This document shows, piece by piece, positions 1 to 9,027 of a stretch of 64,000 bases of DNA; the stretch's first letter is position 1, and the number at the start of each line of letters is the position of its first letter. Below the pieces are notes generated by a model. The model ran no database searches and was not told where the DNA came from. It saw nothing but the letters and a program-made list of their open reading frames with translations. Source of the DNA: Pseudoxanthomonas sp. F37 (GTDB lineage: Bacteria > Pseudomonadota > Gammaproteobacteria > Xanthomonadales > Xanthomonadaceae); contig NZ_CP095187.1 of NCBI RefSeq assembly GCF_022965755.1, forward strand, positions 1,426,001 through 1,490,000, read 5' to 3'. The translations under genes and the position numbers were made by a program.

Positions 1-1296
1 ATGTTCTATTTCTTGATGGTGTACCTGGTGCTGGTGCTGATCCGGCCCCAGGACTATCCCGCGGTGGCCGAATCGCCCGGGCCGCCGCTGCAGTCGATCG
101 CGCTGGTGCTGGCGGCCGGCCTGTGGCTGTTCTCGCAGCGCAAGTCGTTCAACCAGCCGCAGTACCTGCTGATCCCGGCGTTCCTGCTGGTGGCGATGGT
201 GTCCAAGGTGGTGAACGGCTGGGCGGGAGGAGCGCTCTTCGTGTTCTTCGTGTTCGCGCCGGTGCTGCTGGCCTATGTGCTGCTGGCCAATGCGGTGGAT
301 ACGCGCGCGCGCCTGCAGGCGGCGATGGGGGTGTTCGTGATCTGCGCCTCGGTGCTGGCGGTCCACGGCATCGAGCAGGCCAGCACGGGCATCGGCTGGA
401 CGGGGGTGGAGCTGTCGCAGGGCACGCGCATCCAGTACGTCGGCATCTTCAACGATCCCAACGACCTGGGCATGCTGTTCGTGATGTGCCTGCCGATGGC
501 GTTCTACCTGAGCAGCCGCGGCGGCTGGCTGGGGCTGAAGCGCTTGTTCTGGTGGACGGCCATCGTGCTGCTGGTATGGGGCTGCTATCTGACCAATTCG
601 CGCGGCACGCTGCTGGCGCTGGTGGCCATGCTGGGCGTGTACGTGTGGCGCACCCGCGGCGTGGTGATGGCCGCCCTGATGGGCGTGGGGGCGCTGGGCG
701 GGCTGATGATGCTGCCCTCGCGCCTGCAGGAGATGGAAGTCTCCGAGGCATCGGCCATGGGGCGCGTCGAGTCCTGGTACGAAGGCATCCAGATGTTCAT
801 CGGCAGCCCGGTGTTCGGCATCGGCGCCGGCGGCTACTCGGACCTGCACGAACTGACCGCGCACAACTCCTTCGTCCTGGTGCTGGCCGAGACCGGCATC
901 ATAGGCTTCACGATCTGGCTGGCGATCGTGGGCTACTGCTTCCGCATGATGCTGGCCATCGTGGACCGCGGCGACGACATCATCGACGACGTCCCCCTGG
1001 AGGTGCCCGACGAGGTGGCCCTGAGGGACTGGAAGGCGGACCGGGCCCTGAGCCTGTGCCTGCTGCTGTCGCTGACCGGCTTCTTCACCGCGGCCTTCTT
1101 CCTCAGCCGCAGCTATGTCGTCATCCTGTACCTGCTGGTCGCGCTGGTCGTGGGCCACTACACGCGGATGCGCGCTACGTATCCCAGCCTGCCGGTGTTC
1201 TCCCTCGAGAAGGATCTCATCCGCTGGCCTTCCTACGCCGTAATCGGCGTTATTGGCCTGTACCTGACCGTGAAGGTCCTCCTGGCCCTGGCATGA
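1..1296 (+). CDS. O-antigen ligase/Wzy-type polysaccharide polymerase
   Basis: A 431-residue polytopic membrane protein, very rich in hydrophobic segments over its whole length. A Wzy_C/O-antigen-ligase signature is visible: SRGTLLALV near residue 199 and HNSFVLVLAETGIIG near residue 286, separated by a periplasmic loop. Such proteins polymerise or transfer lipid-linked glycan repeat units on the periplasmic face of the inner membrane. It overlaps the flippase gene by ATGA at 1293-1296, as expected for a Wzx/Wzy pair. The ATG is the first base of the window, so an upstream start or upstream genes cannot be judged. Whether it polymerises EPS or ligates it is not decidable from sequence alone. 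Confidence 0.85.
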   Translation: MFYFLMVYLVLVLIRPQDYPAVAESPGPPLQSIALVLAAGLWLFSQRKSFNQPQYLLIPAFLLVAMVSKVVNGWAGGALFVFFVFAPVLLAYVLLANAVDTRARLQAAMGVFVICASVLAVHGIEQASTGIGWTGVELSQGTRIQYVGIFNDPNDLGMLFVMCLPMAFYLSSRGGWLGLKRLFWWTAIVLLVWGCYLTNSRGTLLALVAMLGVYVWRTRGVVMAALMGVGALGGLMMLPSRLQEMEVSEASAMGRVESWYEGIQMFIGSPVFGIGAGGYSDLHELTAHNSFVLVLAETGIIGFTIWLAIVGYCFRMMLAIVDRGDDIIDDVPLEVPDEVALRDWKADRALSLCLLLSLTGFFTAAFFLSRSYVVILYLLVALVVGHYTRMRATYPSLPVFSLEKDLIRWPSYAVIGVIGLYLTVKVLLALA

Positions 1297-2843
1297 ACGA
1301 CCGCTCGCGCACGCTCAGCAACACGTTCTTCTCTTCGGTGGGCATGTACACCGAGTACGTGCTGGGCATGCTCACCTCGATCATCATCGCCCGCCACCTG
1401 GGGCCCGACGGCTTCGGCACCTACAGCCTGGTGATCTGGCTGGTGGCCGTCGGCGTGGCCACCACCAACTCGGGCACGGCCAGTGCGGCGATCAAGTTCG
1501 TGGCCGAGCTGCGCGGCGCCGGCCACCTGGAGCAGATCCCCTACGTGCTGGGCTACCTGCGCAAGGCGCAGCGCGTGTTCATGCTGTTCGTGCTGGCCGG
1601 AGGCGCGGCACTGTTCATCTTCGCCGGCGACCATGTCGCCCCCGGGATGAACCACGTGATGCTGCTCGGCTTCCTGGTGGTGGGCGTGGTCCTGCGCTCG
1701 TCCTACATGTTCAACATCGGCGTGGCGAAGGGGTTCGAGAACTTCCGGGCCACCGCGATCGTGGCGCTGGTGTCCACGCCGGTCAACCTGCTGCTGGTGA
1801 TCGCGGCGTGGCAACTCGATGCGCCGGTGGAGTGGCTGCTGGCGGTGTTCTCGCTGTCGGGCATCGTGTTCTACGTGGTGTCGCTGCGGCAGATCCGTCC
1901 CTTGCTGCCGCCGCGCCGCGCCGGCGTGGTGCTGCCGCCGGCGCTGCGCGCCAGGATGGGCCACCACATGCGCTGGACGGCGCTGACGGTGTCGGTGAGC
2001 TTCCTGGTGGCCAGCGAGGTGGAGGTGATGTTCCTCAACCTGTACGCCGACAGCCACGATGCGGGCCAGTTCAAGGTGGCCTACCAGCTGGCCGTGGGCG
2101 CGGCGGCGCTGGTGCCGGGCGTGTTCGGTGCGCTGCTGCTGCCGATGATGGCGGGCGCACTGAGCCAGGGCAGGGAGGTGGCGGCGCGCCGCTTCGTCGG
2201 CACCACCCACTACCTGGCCCTGCTGGCGACGCCGCTGATGGCGTTCGGCCTGGTGTTCGGCAACGACGTGATCCACCTGCTGTACGGGAGGGAGTACTGG
2301 GCGGCCGGCCCCTTGTTCTCCGCGTGCCTGTTCGCGACCTGCGTGACGACCATGACACAGGGGGCCTCCAGCCTGCTGGTCAGTGCGGACCGCCAGCGCA
2401 GCATCCTGGTGCTGGTGGTGATGTGCGGCGTGCTCAAGCTGGCGCTGGATGCGGTGCTGATCGCCCATTTCGCGCTGGTGGGCGCGGTGGTGGCTTACCT
2501 GACCGTGGCCCTGGTCAACGCCACGGCGTACATCTCGCTGGCGATCCGCATCAGCCATGCGCGGCCCGCGTGGGGCGCGCTGGGGCGGGTGGCGCTGGCC
2601 GGCGCGCTGGCGGCCGCGCTGGCCTGGCCACTGCGTGGCCACCTGGTGCCCTGGGCGGCGGTGGTGCTGGGCGGGGTACTGCTGGTGCTGTCGTATGCCC
2701 TGTTCACGCTGGTGCTGCGGTGCTGGAGCCGCGACGACATCGAGCACCTGCAGTTGCTGCATCGGCGGTTCGCCGCGGGCCGACCGCGCGCTGGCGCGCG
2801 GCTGCTTGCCTGGGCGCACGCACGCGCAGGGGAGAGCGCATGA
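1293..2843 (+). CDS. Polysaccharide flippase (Wzx/MATE-like, MVF family)
   Basis: Encodes 516 residues beginning MNDRSRTLSNTFFSS. It has about twelve to fourteen hydrophobic helices and the N-terminal pattern IIIARHLGPDGFGTYSLVIW that is typical of polysaccharide_synt/Wzx exporters. It should flip undecaprenyl-linked repeat units to the periplasm for the Wzy-like protein encoded just upstream. The start at 1293 is chosen because its ATG overlaps the upstream TGA (ATGA), implying translational coupling; a longer reading from 123 is only the shadow frame of the first gene. The C-terminus is Arg/Ala rich and cytosolic. Confidence 0.88.
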   Translation: MNDRSRTLSNTFFSSVGMYTEYVLGMLTSIIIARHLGPDGFGTYSLVIWLVAVGVATTNSGTASAAIKFVAELRGAGHLEQIPYVLGYLRKAQRVFMLFVLAGGAALFIFAGDHVAPGMNHVMLLGFLVVGVVLRSSYMFNIGVAKGFENFRATAIVALVSTPVNLLLVIAAWQLDAPVEWLLAVFSLSGIVFYVVSLRQIRPLLPPRRAGVVLPPALRARMGHHMRWTALTVSVSFLVASEVEVMFLNLYADSHDAGQFKVAYQLAVGAAALVPGVFGALLLPMMAGALSQGREVAARRFVGTTHYLALLATPLMAFGLVFGNDVIHLLYGREYWAAGPLFSACLFATCVTTMTQGASSLLVSADRQRSILVLVVMCGVLKLALDAVLIAHFALVGAVVAYLTVALVNATAYISLAIRISHARPAWGALGRVALAGALAAALAWPLRGHLVPWAAVVLGGVLLVLSYALFTLVLRCWSRDDIEHLQLLHRRFAAGRPRAGARLLAWAHARAGESA

Positions 2844-4189
2844 TGGCCAGTCTGTACGAACCGCTGTTCCGCCACGTCCTGTTTCCCGCCTACGAGTCGG
2901 GACTGCGCGGACGCAAGACGCTGGCCTACCTGAGGGAATACGAGCGGCAGCAGTGGCTGGATCCGGAGCGGATCGAGGCGCTGCAGTGGGGCAAGCTGCA
3001 GGGTCTGTTGCGCCATTGCTGGGACCATGTGCCGTACTACCGGCAGACCTGGTCCGCGCTGGGCATCGCCTCGCCCGAGGACATCCGCGACCGCGCGCAT
3101 TTCGCGCGCCTGCCCGTGCTGGACAAGCCCACCATCCGGGCGAACTTCGACAGTCTGATCGCCGACACGCACCGTGCCGGCCTGTTCTACAAGACCACGG
3201 GAGGCTCCACCGGCGAGCCCCTGAGGTTCGGCTATACCCGCGAGAGCTACGAGCGCCGGGTCGCGGTCATGTGGCGGGGGTATGGCTGGGCCGGTGCGCG
3301 CCTCGGGCAGCGCACCCTCTATCTGTGGGGCACGCCGCTGGGCGCGCAGAAGCGCAAGGAGCGTCTCTACCACGGCGCGTTCAACCGTCGCATGCTCAAC
3401 GCCTTCGAGATGGACCGCGCGCGCATCGCGGAGTATGCCGACGCGATAGACCGCTTCCGTCCCGAGACCATCGTGTCCTACGTGTCGCCGATCGTGGAAA
3501 TGGCGGACTGGCTGACCGCCAGCGGCCGGCGCCTGCATGCGCCCGCGCGTATCCTCGGCGCGGCGGAAGCCTTGCACGCGTCGCAGAAGCAGCGCATCGA
3601 GCAGGCCTTCGGTGCGCCGGCCTACAACACCTACGGCTGCCGCGAGTTCATGCTGATCGCCGCCGAGTGCGAGCACCGCGACGGCCTGCACGTGAACGCC
3701 GACCACCTGGTGGTGGAGTTGGGGCACGGCGAAGGCGCCGGCGCGGACGGTCCGCGCGAGCTGGTCGTCAGCGATCTGCACAACTACGGCATGCCGCTGC
3801 TGCGCTACGTCAACGGCGATCTGGCCACGCCGGGCCATGGGCGCTGCGCCTGCGGGCGCGGGTTGCCGCGGCTGGCCAGCGTGGACGGGCGCAAGTTGGA
3901 TGCGCTGCGGACCCCGGACGGGCGGTTCGTGCCGGGCGAGTACGTGGTGTACGCCTTTCTCTATGCGACCGGCATCCGCCGCTACCAGGTGGTGCAGAAG
4001 CGCTTGGAGGCGTTCGAGATCCTGGTCGTGCCAGACGAAGGGTTCGACCCGGGCGTCATCGAGCGGGTACGCAGCGAATTGGTGAAGGTGGTGGGCGACA
4101 GCGTGGCGCTGGAATTCCGCCTGACGGACGAGATTCCGCTGACGCCCAGCGGGAAGCAACGTGTCACCGTGTCTGAACTGGGGGGTTAG
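2840..4189 (+). CDS. CapK/phenylacetate-CoA-ligase-like adenylate-forming enzyme
   Basis: Encodes 449 residues related to phenylacetate-CoA ligase/CapK adenylate-forming proteins. The AMP/phosphate-binding loop is readable as KTTGGSTGEPLRF at about residues 116-128. A Cys pair in GRCACGRGLP lies near residue 335, and there is a C-terminal small domain ending SGKQRVTVSEL. ATG 2840 overlaps the flippase stop (ATGA). Family members in capsule and EPS loci presumably activate a carboxylic acid that decorates the glycan; the acid cannot be predicted. It is found between flippase and glycosyltransferase genes, so a role in polymer modification is likely, but this is inference. Confidence 0.8.
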   Translation: MMASLYEPLFRHVLFPAYESGLRGRKTLAYLREYERQQWLDPERIEALQWGKLQGLLRHCWDHVPYYRQTWSALGIASPEDIRDRAHFARLPVLDKPTIRANFDSLIADTHRAGLFYKTTGGSTGEPLRFGYTRESYERRVAVMWRGYGWAGARLGQRTLYLWGTPLGAQKRKERLYHGAFNRRMLNAFEMDRARIAEYADAIDRFRPETIVSYVSPIVEMADWLTASGRRLHAPARILGAAEALHASQKQRIEQAFGAPAYNTYGCREFMLIAAECEHRDGLHVNADHLVVELGHGEGAGADGPRELVVSDLHNYGMPLLRYVNGDLATPGHGRCACGRGLPRLASVDGRKLDALRTPDGRFVPGEYVVYAFLYATGIRRYQVVQKRLEAFEILVVPDEGFDPGVIERVRSELVKVVGDSVALEFRLTDEIPLTPSGKQRVTVSELGG

Positions 4190-4196
4190 GAAAAGC

Positions 4197-5345
4197 GTGG
4201 AGATCGTGCATGTCGTCGAGAACCTGGATCGCGGTGGCCTGGAACGCACCGTGGTGGACCTGATCGCGAGCCAGCGCGACGCGGGGCATGAATGCCGGGT
4301 GATCTGCCTGTTCAAGCTGGGGTTGCTGGCCAGGGAACTGCTCGCCAGCGGCGTGCGCGTGGATGCCTGCGGCAAGCGTCGCGGCCTGGACCTGCGCGCG
4401 CTGCGGCGCGCGCGCGCGCTGATCCGCCAGTCGCCCGGAGCGGTGATCCATACCCATAACGCCATGGCGCATTACTACGCCGTGCTCGCCACACTGGGCC
4501 TGCCGGTGAAATGCAGGATCAACACGCGTCACGGGATGGGCGGGCGCACCCGGAGCGGCCGGCAGGAATGGCTGTACCGCCAGAGCCTGCGCTTCACCGA
4601 CTATGCGGTCGCCGTATGCGAGGCGGCGCGGCAGCGCTTCGCCGCCGACGGGATGCGTCCGCGGCGCGCGCTGCTGGCGGTGCCCAACGGCATCCGCCTG
4701 GAGCGTTTCCGGCCCGCCGACGACGTGGCGCGCCAGGCACTGGTCGCCGAGCTGGGATTGCCGCCCGGCAGCCGCATCATCGGTACCGTGGGCCGGCTGC
4801 AGCCGGTGAAGGACCACGCCCTGCTGCTGCGCGCGTTCGCGAAGGTCAGGATGCAGGTGCCCGAGGCGGCGCTGGCGATCGTCGGCGATGGTCCCCTGCG
4901 CGCTGCGCTGGAGGCCCAGGCCGAACAGGCGGGGCTGTCGGATGCGGTGCGCTTCCTCGGCGACCGCCACGACGTGCCCCGGCTGCTGACGGGGATGGAG
5001 GTCTTCGCCCTGTCATCGGCGAGCGAGGGCTACTCGGTCGCTTTGCTGGAAGCGTGCGCCTCGTCGCTGCCGATCGTGGCGACCGACGTGGGAGGCAACC
5101 GCGAAATCGTCCGCCATGGCATCAACGGCCGGCTGGTGCCGTCGGGCGATACCGCCGCCATCGCCACCGCGCTGATCGCCCTGCTGCGGGGTGGCGAACA
5201 GGCCGCCGCCATGGGGCGGGCGGGGTATGCCTGGGCCCAGGCGGAAGCCTCGTTCCGCACCATGGCCGAGCGCTACCACGGCCTTTACGATGCTTCGCCC
5301 GAACTGCCTTCGGCGACCATGGCGCTGCAGGGACGCACATCATGA
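4197..5345 (+). CDS. Glycosyltransferase family 4 (GT-B), EPS assembly
   Basis: About 382 residues. The N-terminal Rossmann half begins EIVHVVENLDRGGLERTVVD, the usual donor-proximal glycine-rich start of GT4 enzymes in EPS/PEP-CTERM-type loci. The C-terminal half has GTVGRLQPVKDH, then AIVGDGPLR, and the EX7E-like catalytic element SSASEGYSVALLEACA. It transfers a nucleotide-activated sugar to the growing lipid-linked repeat on the cytosolic face. I prefer GTG 4197 (8 bases past the previous stop, preceded by taggaaaag) to the overlapping GTG at 4161, because homologous sequence begins there. The stop overlaps a 12-codon mini-ORF. Confidence 0.88.
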   Translation: MEIVHVVENLDRGGLERTVVDLIASQRDAGHECRVICLFKLGLLARELLASGVRVDACGKRRGLDLRALRRARALIRQSPGAVIHTHNAMAHYYAVLATLGLPVKCRINTRHGMGGRTRSGRQEWLYRQSLRFTDYAVAVCEAARQRFAADGMRPRRALLAVPNGIRLERFRPADDVARQALVAELGLPPGSRIIGTVGRLQPVKDHALLLRAFAKVRMQVPEAALAIVGDGPLRAALEAQAEQAGLSDAVRFLGDRHDVPRLLTGMEVFALSSASEGYSVALLEACASSLPIVATDVGGNREIVRHGINGRLVPSGDTAAIATALIALLRGGEQAAAMGRAGYAWAQAEASFRTMAERYHGLYDASPELPSATMALQGRTS

Positions 5346-5380
5346 ACGTTCCGTTCCTGCCGCCGGCCGCACCGCCATGA
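5342..5380 (+). CDS. 12-codon mini-ORF linking two EPS genes (possible coupling peptide)
   Basis: An ATG at 5342 opens a frame MNVPFLPPAAPP that ends in TGA at 5378-5380. Its ATG overlaps the glycosyltransferase stop as ATGA, and its own stop overlaps the deacetylase ATG (5377) as ATGA. The arrangement would let terminating ribosomes re-initiate twice and so reach the deacetylase despite the 31-base gap. The peptide is Pro-rich, but no function is implied; the geometry could also be chance. Confidence 0.35.
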   Translation: MNVPFLPPAAPP

Positions 5381-6018
5381 ATCCGCGCCCACGCCGCCTG
5401 CGACTGCTGCGCTTGCTGCCCAACGGCTGGCTGATGACGTCCGGCCCGACGGCGGCGGCGCGCAGCCTGTACCTCACCTTCGACGACGGCCCCCACCCCG
5501 ACCACACCCCCGCGCTGCTGGACTTGCTGGCCGAGTACGGCGCCAAGGCCAGCTTCTTCCTGGTCGGGCGCGAGGTGGAACGCCACGATGCGCTGGCGCG
5601 CCGCATCGCGTCGGAAGGGCACACGCTGGGCAACCATTCCTATTCGCACCCGCGCTTCGAAGCGCTGACACTGGGCGAGCAGCTGGAAGAGATCGAACGC
5701 ACCGAGCGCCTGCTCACCGGCATCGACGGACGCCGGCGGCACGCGTTCCGGCCTCCGCGCGGCGTGCTCACTCCCGCGATGCTGGCCAGGCTGGTGGGGC
5801 GGCGCCACCGCATCGACTACTGGTCCTACGACAGCCTGGACTACAGCCGCCGACCGGTGCCGGAGCTGCTGGAAACGATCCAGCGCAACCCGCCGCGCGG
5901 CGGCGACATCATCCTGATGCACGACGACAGCGAACACTCGCTGGAGTTGCTGCGTGCGTTGATTCCGGCCTGGATGGCGCAGGGGTTTTCGCTGCGCGCG
6001 TTGCCGCACGTGCGTTGA
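5377..6018 (+). CDS. NodB-type polysaccharide deacetylase
   Basis: Encodes 213 residues with all the usual NodB carbohydrate-esterase 4 motifs: TFDDGPHPDHTP (Asp36/Asp37), the metal-binding NHSYSHPRF, and RPPRG. It lacks a signal peptide and has only a short basic N-terminus, so it may act in the cytosol on lipid-linked sugars or be exported with a partner. It would remove N-acetyl groups from hexosamine residues of the EPS. ATG 5377 is used because the family homology begins a few residues later and the codon overlaps the stop of the preceding mini-ORF. The longer open frame to 5191 lies inside the GT4 gene. Confidence 0.88.
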   Translation: MNPRPRRLRLLRLLPNGWLMTSGPTAAARSLYLTFDDGPHPDHTPALLDLLAEYGAKASFFLVGREVERHDALARRIASEGHTLGNHSYSHPRFEALTLGEQLEEIERTERLLTGIDGRRRHAFRPPRGVLTPAMLARLVGRRHRIDYWSYDSLDYSRRPVPELLETIQRNPPRGGDIILMHDDSEHSLELLRALIPAWMAQGFSLRALPHVR

Positions 6019-6105
6019 AGCCGGCGGTCCCCCGTGGCCGGTACGCAGCCCTCGCCGCGTTCTCGATGGTGACGGGGCGCATGCCGACGGGACCAAGGGG
6101 GGCAC

Positions 6106-7305
6106 GTGGACATTCTGGTGTGGGTGGCAGCGGCGGCGGTCGCGATCCTCGCGGCGACGGCGGTGGCGGTCTGGGCGCTGTTGCGGTCGCGCAACATGGA
6201 GATCTGGATCGGCAGCTATCTGCGCCGCCCGCGGGTGACGGCCACGCCGGGTCCCGTGCACGTGATGTTCTGCTTCGTCGACCACTTCGAGCCCATGTGG
6301 CACGGCGCGGACGAGGCCACCCAGCGGCAGCGTGTCGACCGCTGGTGCCGCGACTATCGCGCGCTGGCGGCGCGGCACCGGGATGCGGACGGGCGTCCGC
6401 CGCAGCACAGCTTCTTCTACCCCGAGGAAGAGTACGTACCGGAGTACCTGGACAAGTTGTCGGCGCTGTGCGCCGAAGGCTATGGCGAGATCGAGGTGCA
6501 TCTGCACCACGACAACGACACCGAGGCCAACTTCCGCGCAGGCATGTCGCGCTTCTGCCGGGTGCTGCACGAGCGGCACGGCGCGCTGCCGCGCGATCCG
6601 GCCACGGGCGAACTCCGGTTCGGCTTCATCCATGGCAACTGGTGCCTGGACAACTCGCGGCCGGACGGACGCTGGTGCGGCCTGGACAACGAGCTCATCC
6701 TGCTGCGCGAACTGGGCTGCTACGCGGATTTCACCCTGCCGTCCGCGCCTAGCGATACGCAGACCCGCACGATCAACAGCATCTACTACGCCACCGACGA
6801 TCCGCACGCGCCGAAGTCGCACGATACCGGCGTGCCGGTGCGCGTGGGCGGGCAGGCCAGCGGCGACCTGATGCTGATCCAGGGCCCCCTGGGACTGAAC
6901 TGGAAGGACCGCCGCATGGGCCTGGTGCCGCGCATCGAAAACGCCGATGTCCGTGGTGGGCAGCCGCCCACCCCGCAGCGCGTGGATGCATGGGTCAGGG
7001 CCGGCGTGCACGTACAGGGTCGCCCCGACTGGGTGTTCGTGAAGATCCACACGCACGGCACCCAGGAAGGCGACATGGATACGCTGCTGGGCCGGCCGGT
7101 GGACGCGATGCACGACTACCTGGAGTCGGCGTACAACGATGGCCAGCGCTACGTGCTGCACTATGTGAGCGCGCGCGAGGCCTACAACATCGTGAAGGCC
7201 GCCGAAGCGGGCCTGCAGGGCAACCCCGGCGACTACCGCGATTTCCACCTGCCGCCGCCGCGCGCGTCCTGGGCCGGCGGGCGGCAGGCGCAGGCGGCGG
7301 CATGA
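6106..7305 (+). CDS. Unknown membrane-anchored protein of the EPS operon, deacetylase-fold-like motifs
   Basis: Encodes 399 residues from GTG 6106. A single N-terminal membrane helix (about residues 3-25, VWVAAAAVAILAATAVAVWALL) is followed by a soluble domain with conserved-looking acidic and His motifs: FCFVDHFEPMW, FFYPEEEY, EVHLHHDNDTEANF and FIHGNWCLDNS. The Asp/His arrangement recalls the metal site of NodB-type deacetylases, but the TFDDGP motif is absent and I cannot assign a named family. It ends with ATGA overlap into the next GT2 gene, so it is made together with the EPS transferases. The predicted place is the inner membrane; the face is uncertain. Confidence 0.7.
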   Translation: MDILVWVAAAAVAILAATAVAVWALLRSRNMEIWIGSYLRRPRVTATPGPVHVMFCFVDHFEPMWHGADEATQRQRVDRWCRDYRALAARHRDADGRPPQHSFFYPEEEYVPEYLDKLSALCAEGYGEIEVHLHHDNDTEANFRAGMSRFCRVLHERHGALPRDPATGELRFGFIHGNWCLDNSRPDGRWCGLDNELILLRELGCYADFTLPSAPSDTQTRTINSIYYATDDPHAPKSHDTGVPVRVGGQASGDLMLIQGPLGLNWKDRRMGLVPRIENADVRGGQPPTPQRVDAWVRAGVHVQGRPDWVFVKIHTHGTQEGDMDTLLGRPVDAMHDYLESAYNDGQRYVLHYVSAREAYNIVKAAEAGLQGNPGDYRDFHLPPPRASWAGGRQAQAAA

Positions 7306-8093
7306 GTGCGGTGAAGTCGGTGGCGGACCCGCAGGCGCCGCTGGTCAGCGTGGTGATGCCCGTCTACAACGCGCAGGCGACCATGGCGCGCTCGATCGAT
7401 TCGGTGCTTGCGCAGACGCACCGCGAGCTGGAACTGATCCTGGTGGACGACGGCTCGCGCGACGGCTCGGCCGCCATCATGGAGGCCTACGCCGCACGCG
7501 ACGCGCGCGTGGTGGCGGTGCGCCAGGCCAACGGCGGCGTCGCCGCCGCACGCAATCGCGGCCTGCGGGAAGCACGCGGCACGCACGTCGCCTTCCTGGA
7601 CAGCGACGACTGGTGGGACCCCGAAAAGCTGGCCCTGCAACTGGCGCACATGGCGCGGACCGGCGCGCGCGTCTGCTACACCGCCTATCAGCGGGTGGCC
7701 GAGGACGGCCGTGCACTGGGGCAGGTGGTGCCGCCCGAACGGGTGGACTACGCCGGCATGCTCTACAGCAACCGCATCGGCAACCTCACCGGCATGTACG
7801 CGCGTTCGCTCGGCGAAGCGGCTTTCCAGAAGACGGGCCACGAGGACTACGTGTTCTGGCTGGACCGGGTACGCCGTGCCGGTCACGCCGAACGGGTGCC
7901 GGAGGCGCGTCCGCTGGCGTACTACCTGGTGCGGGGAGGCTCGGTATCGGCCAACAAGTTGCGCGCCGCCGGCTGGCAATGGCGCATCTACCGGCATGTG
8001 GAACGGCTGACGCTGCCGCGGTCGGCCTGGTGCATGCTGCATTACGTGGCCCATGCGCTGCTCAAGCGAAACCCCCTCTCCAGGCCCGCCTGA
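7302..8093 (+). CDS. Glycosyltransferase family 2
   Basis: Encodes 263 residues. The GT-A fold is evident from VSVVMPVYNAQATMARSIDS at the N-terminus, ILVDDGSRDGS, and the DxD-type metal motif AFLDSDDWW near residue 103. An ED of the acceptor-base region appears in GHEDYVFWLDR. It adds one sugar to the EPS repeat. Its ATG overlaps the stop of the unknown gene before it, and the paralogous GT2 gene follows immediately. Donor and acceptor cannot be inferred. Confidence 0.88.
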   Translation: MSAVKSVADPQAPLVSVVMPVYNAQATMARSIDSVLAQTHRELELILVDDGSRDGSAAIMEAYAARDARVVAVRQANGGVAAARNRGLREARGTHVAFLDSDDWWDPEKLALQLAHMARTGARVCYTAYQRVAEDGRALGQVVPPERVDYAGMLYSNRIGNLTGMYARSLGEAAFQKTGHEDYVFWLDRVRRAGHAERVPEARPLAYYLVRGGSVSANKLRAAGWQWRIYRHVERLTLPRSAWCMLHYVAHALLKRNPLSRPA

Positions 8094-8094
8094 C

Positions 8095-9018
8095 GTGTCG
8101 TCTTCTTCCTCCCCGGGCTTCGGCGACTATGCCGTGGTGATTCCCGCCTACCGCGCCGCGGCCACGCTGGCGCGGGCGCTGGACAGCGTGATGGCGCAGA
8201 CGCTGCCGCCCCGCCAGGTGGTGGTGGTGGACGACGGCTCGCCCGATGGCGAGGACCTGGCGCGCATCGTGGCCGGCTACCGCGGCAGGGTCGCGCTGGT
8301 GCGGCAGGCCAATGCGGGACCGGCGGCGGCGCGCAACGCCGGCGTGCGCGCCACGTCGGCGGCCTGGGTGGCGTTCCTGGACGCGGACGACAGCTGGCTG
8401 CCGCACAAGATGCGTGCGCAGATGGCGCTGGCGGCCGACCCCGGCGTCGGCCTGGTGCATGGCGGTGCGCGCGAGGACCGCACGACGCTGCCCGCTGAGA
8501 TGGATTTCGACCTGCTGTGGCGCAGCAACCGGATCTGCACGTCGATGAGCGTGGTCAGGCGCGAAGTGTTCGACGCGCTGGGCGGGTTCTTCGACGGCGG
8601 CGAACTCATCGGCGCCGAGGACTACAGCCTGTGGCTGCGCATCGCGCACGCCGGCTGGAAGGTGCGCGCCTGCCCCATGCTGGTGGGTCACTACACGCCG
8701 GCGCAGGGCAGCCTGACCAGCCGCATCGAACGATGCGCGGCCGCGGAGATATTCAACGCGCGGATGCTGGGCGAGATGCTGGCGCTGCCCGCGGCGATGG
8801 TGCGCTGGAAGATACGGGCGATCCGCACCGATTTCGCCCGCCACCTGATCCATGCGCGCAGGCTGCGCCCGGCGCGGCGGCTGCTGGCGCCCGCCCTGTG
8901 CGAGCGCCCCACGCTGGAGCGGATCGGCCTGATGTCGGTCAGCTGCCTGCCGGTGCAGGTGCTGGACGTACGCCGCCGCCTGCGCTTGCGCGGGCGGCGG
9001 ACGCTGCGGAACCCCTGA
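8095..9018 (+). CDS. Glycosyltransferase family 2 (second of pair)
   Basis: About 307 residues. GT-A features: YAVVIPAYRAAATLARALDS, VVVVDDGSPDGE, the NAGPAAARNAGV loop and the metal-binding FLDADDSWLPHKM. GAEDYSLWLRI carries the presumed catalytic acid region. I use GTG 8095, one base after the preceding stop; an ATG at 8053 in the same frame would give 14 more residues and overlap the previous gene, and neither has a strong ribosome site. It is the last gene of the rightward EPS operon; its stop lies 9 bases from the convergent lyase-like gene, leaving no room for a terminator. Confidence 0.85.
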   Translation: MSSSSSPGFGDYAVVIPAYRAAATLARALDSVMAQTLPPRQVVVVDDGSPDGEDLARIVAGYRGRVALVRQANAGPAAARNAGVRATSAAWVAFLDADDSWLPHKMRAQMALAADPGVGLVHGGAREDRTTLPAEMDFDLLWRSNRICTSMSVVRREVFDALGGFFDGGELIGAEDYSLWLRIAHAGWKVRACPMLVGHYTPAQGSLTSRIERCAAAEIFNARMLGEMLALPAAMVRWKIRAIRTDFARHLIHARRLRPARRLLAPALCERPTLERIGLMSVSCLPVQVLDVRRRLRLRGRRTLRNP

Positions 9019-9027
9019 CGTGCGGGC

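Noticed and set aside
5122-7248. 708-codon minus-strand frame opposite the EPS operon
   Set aside because: Antisense shadow of the GT4, deacetylase and unknown genes.
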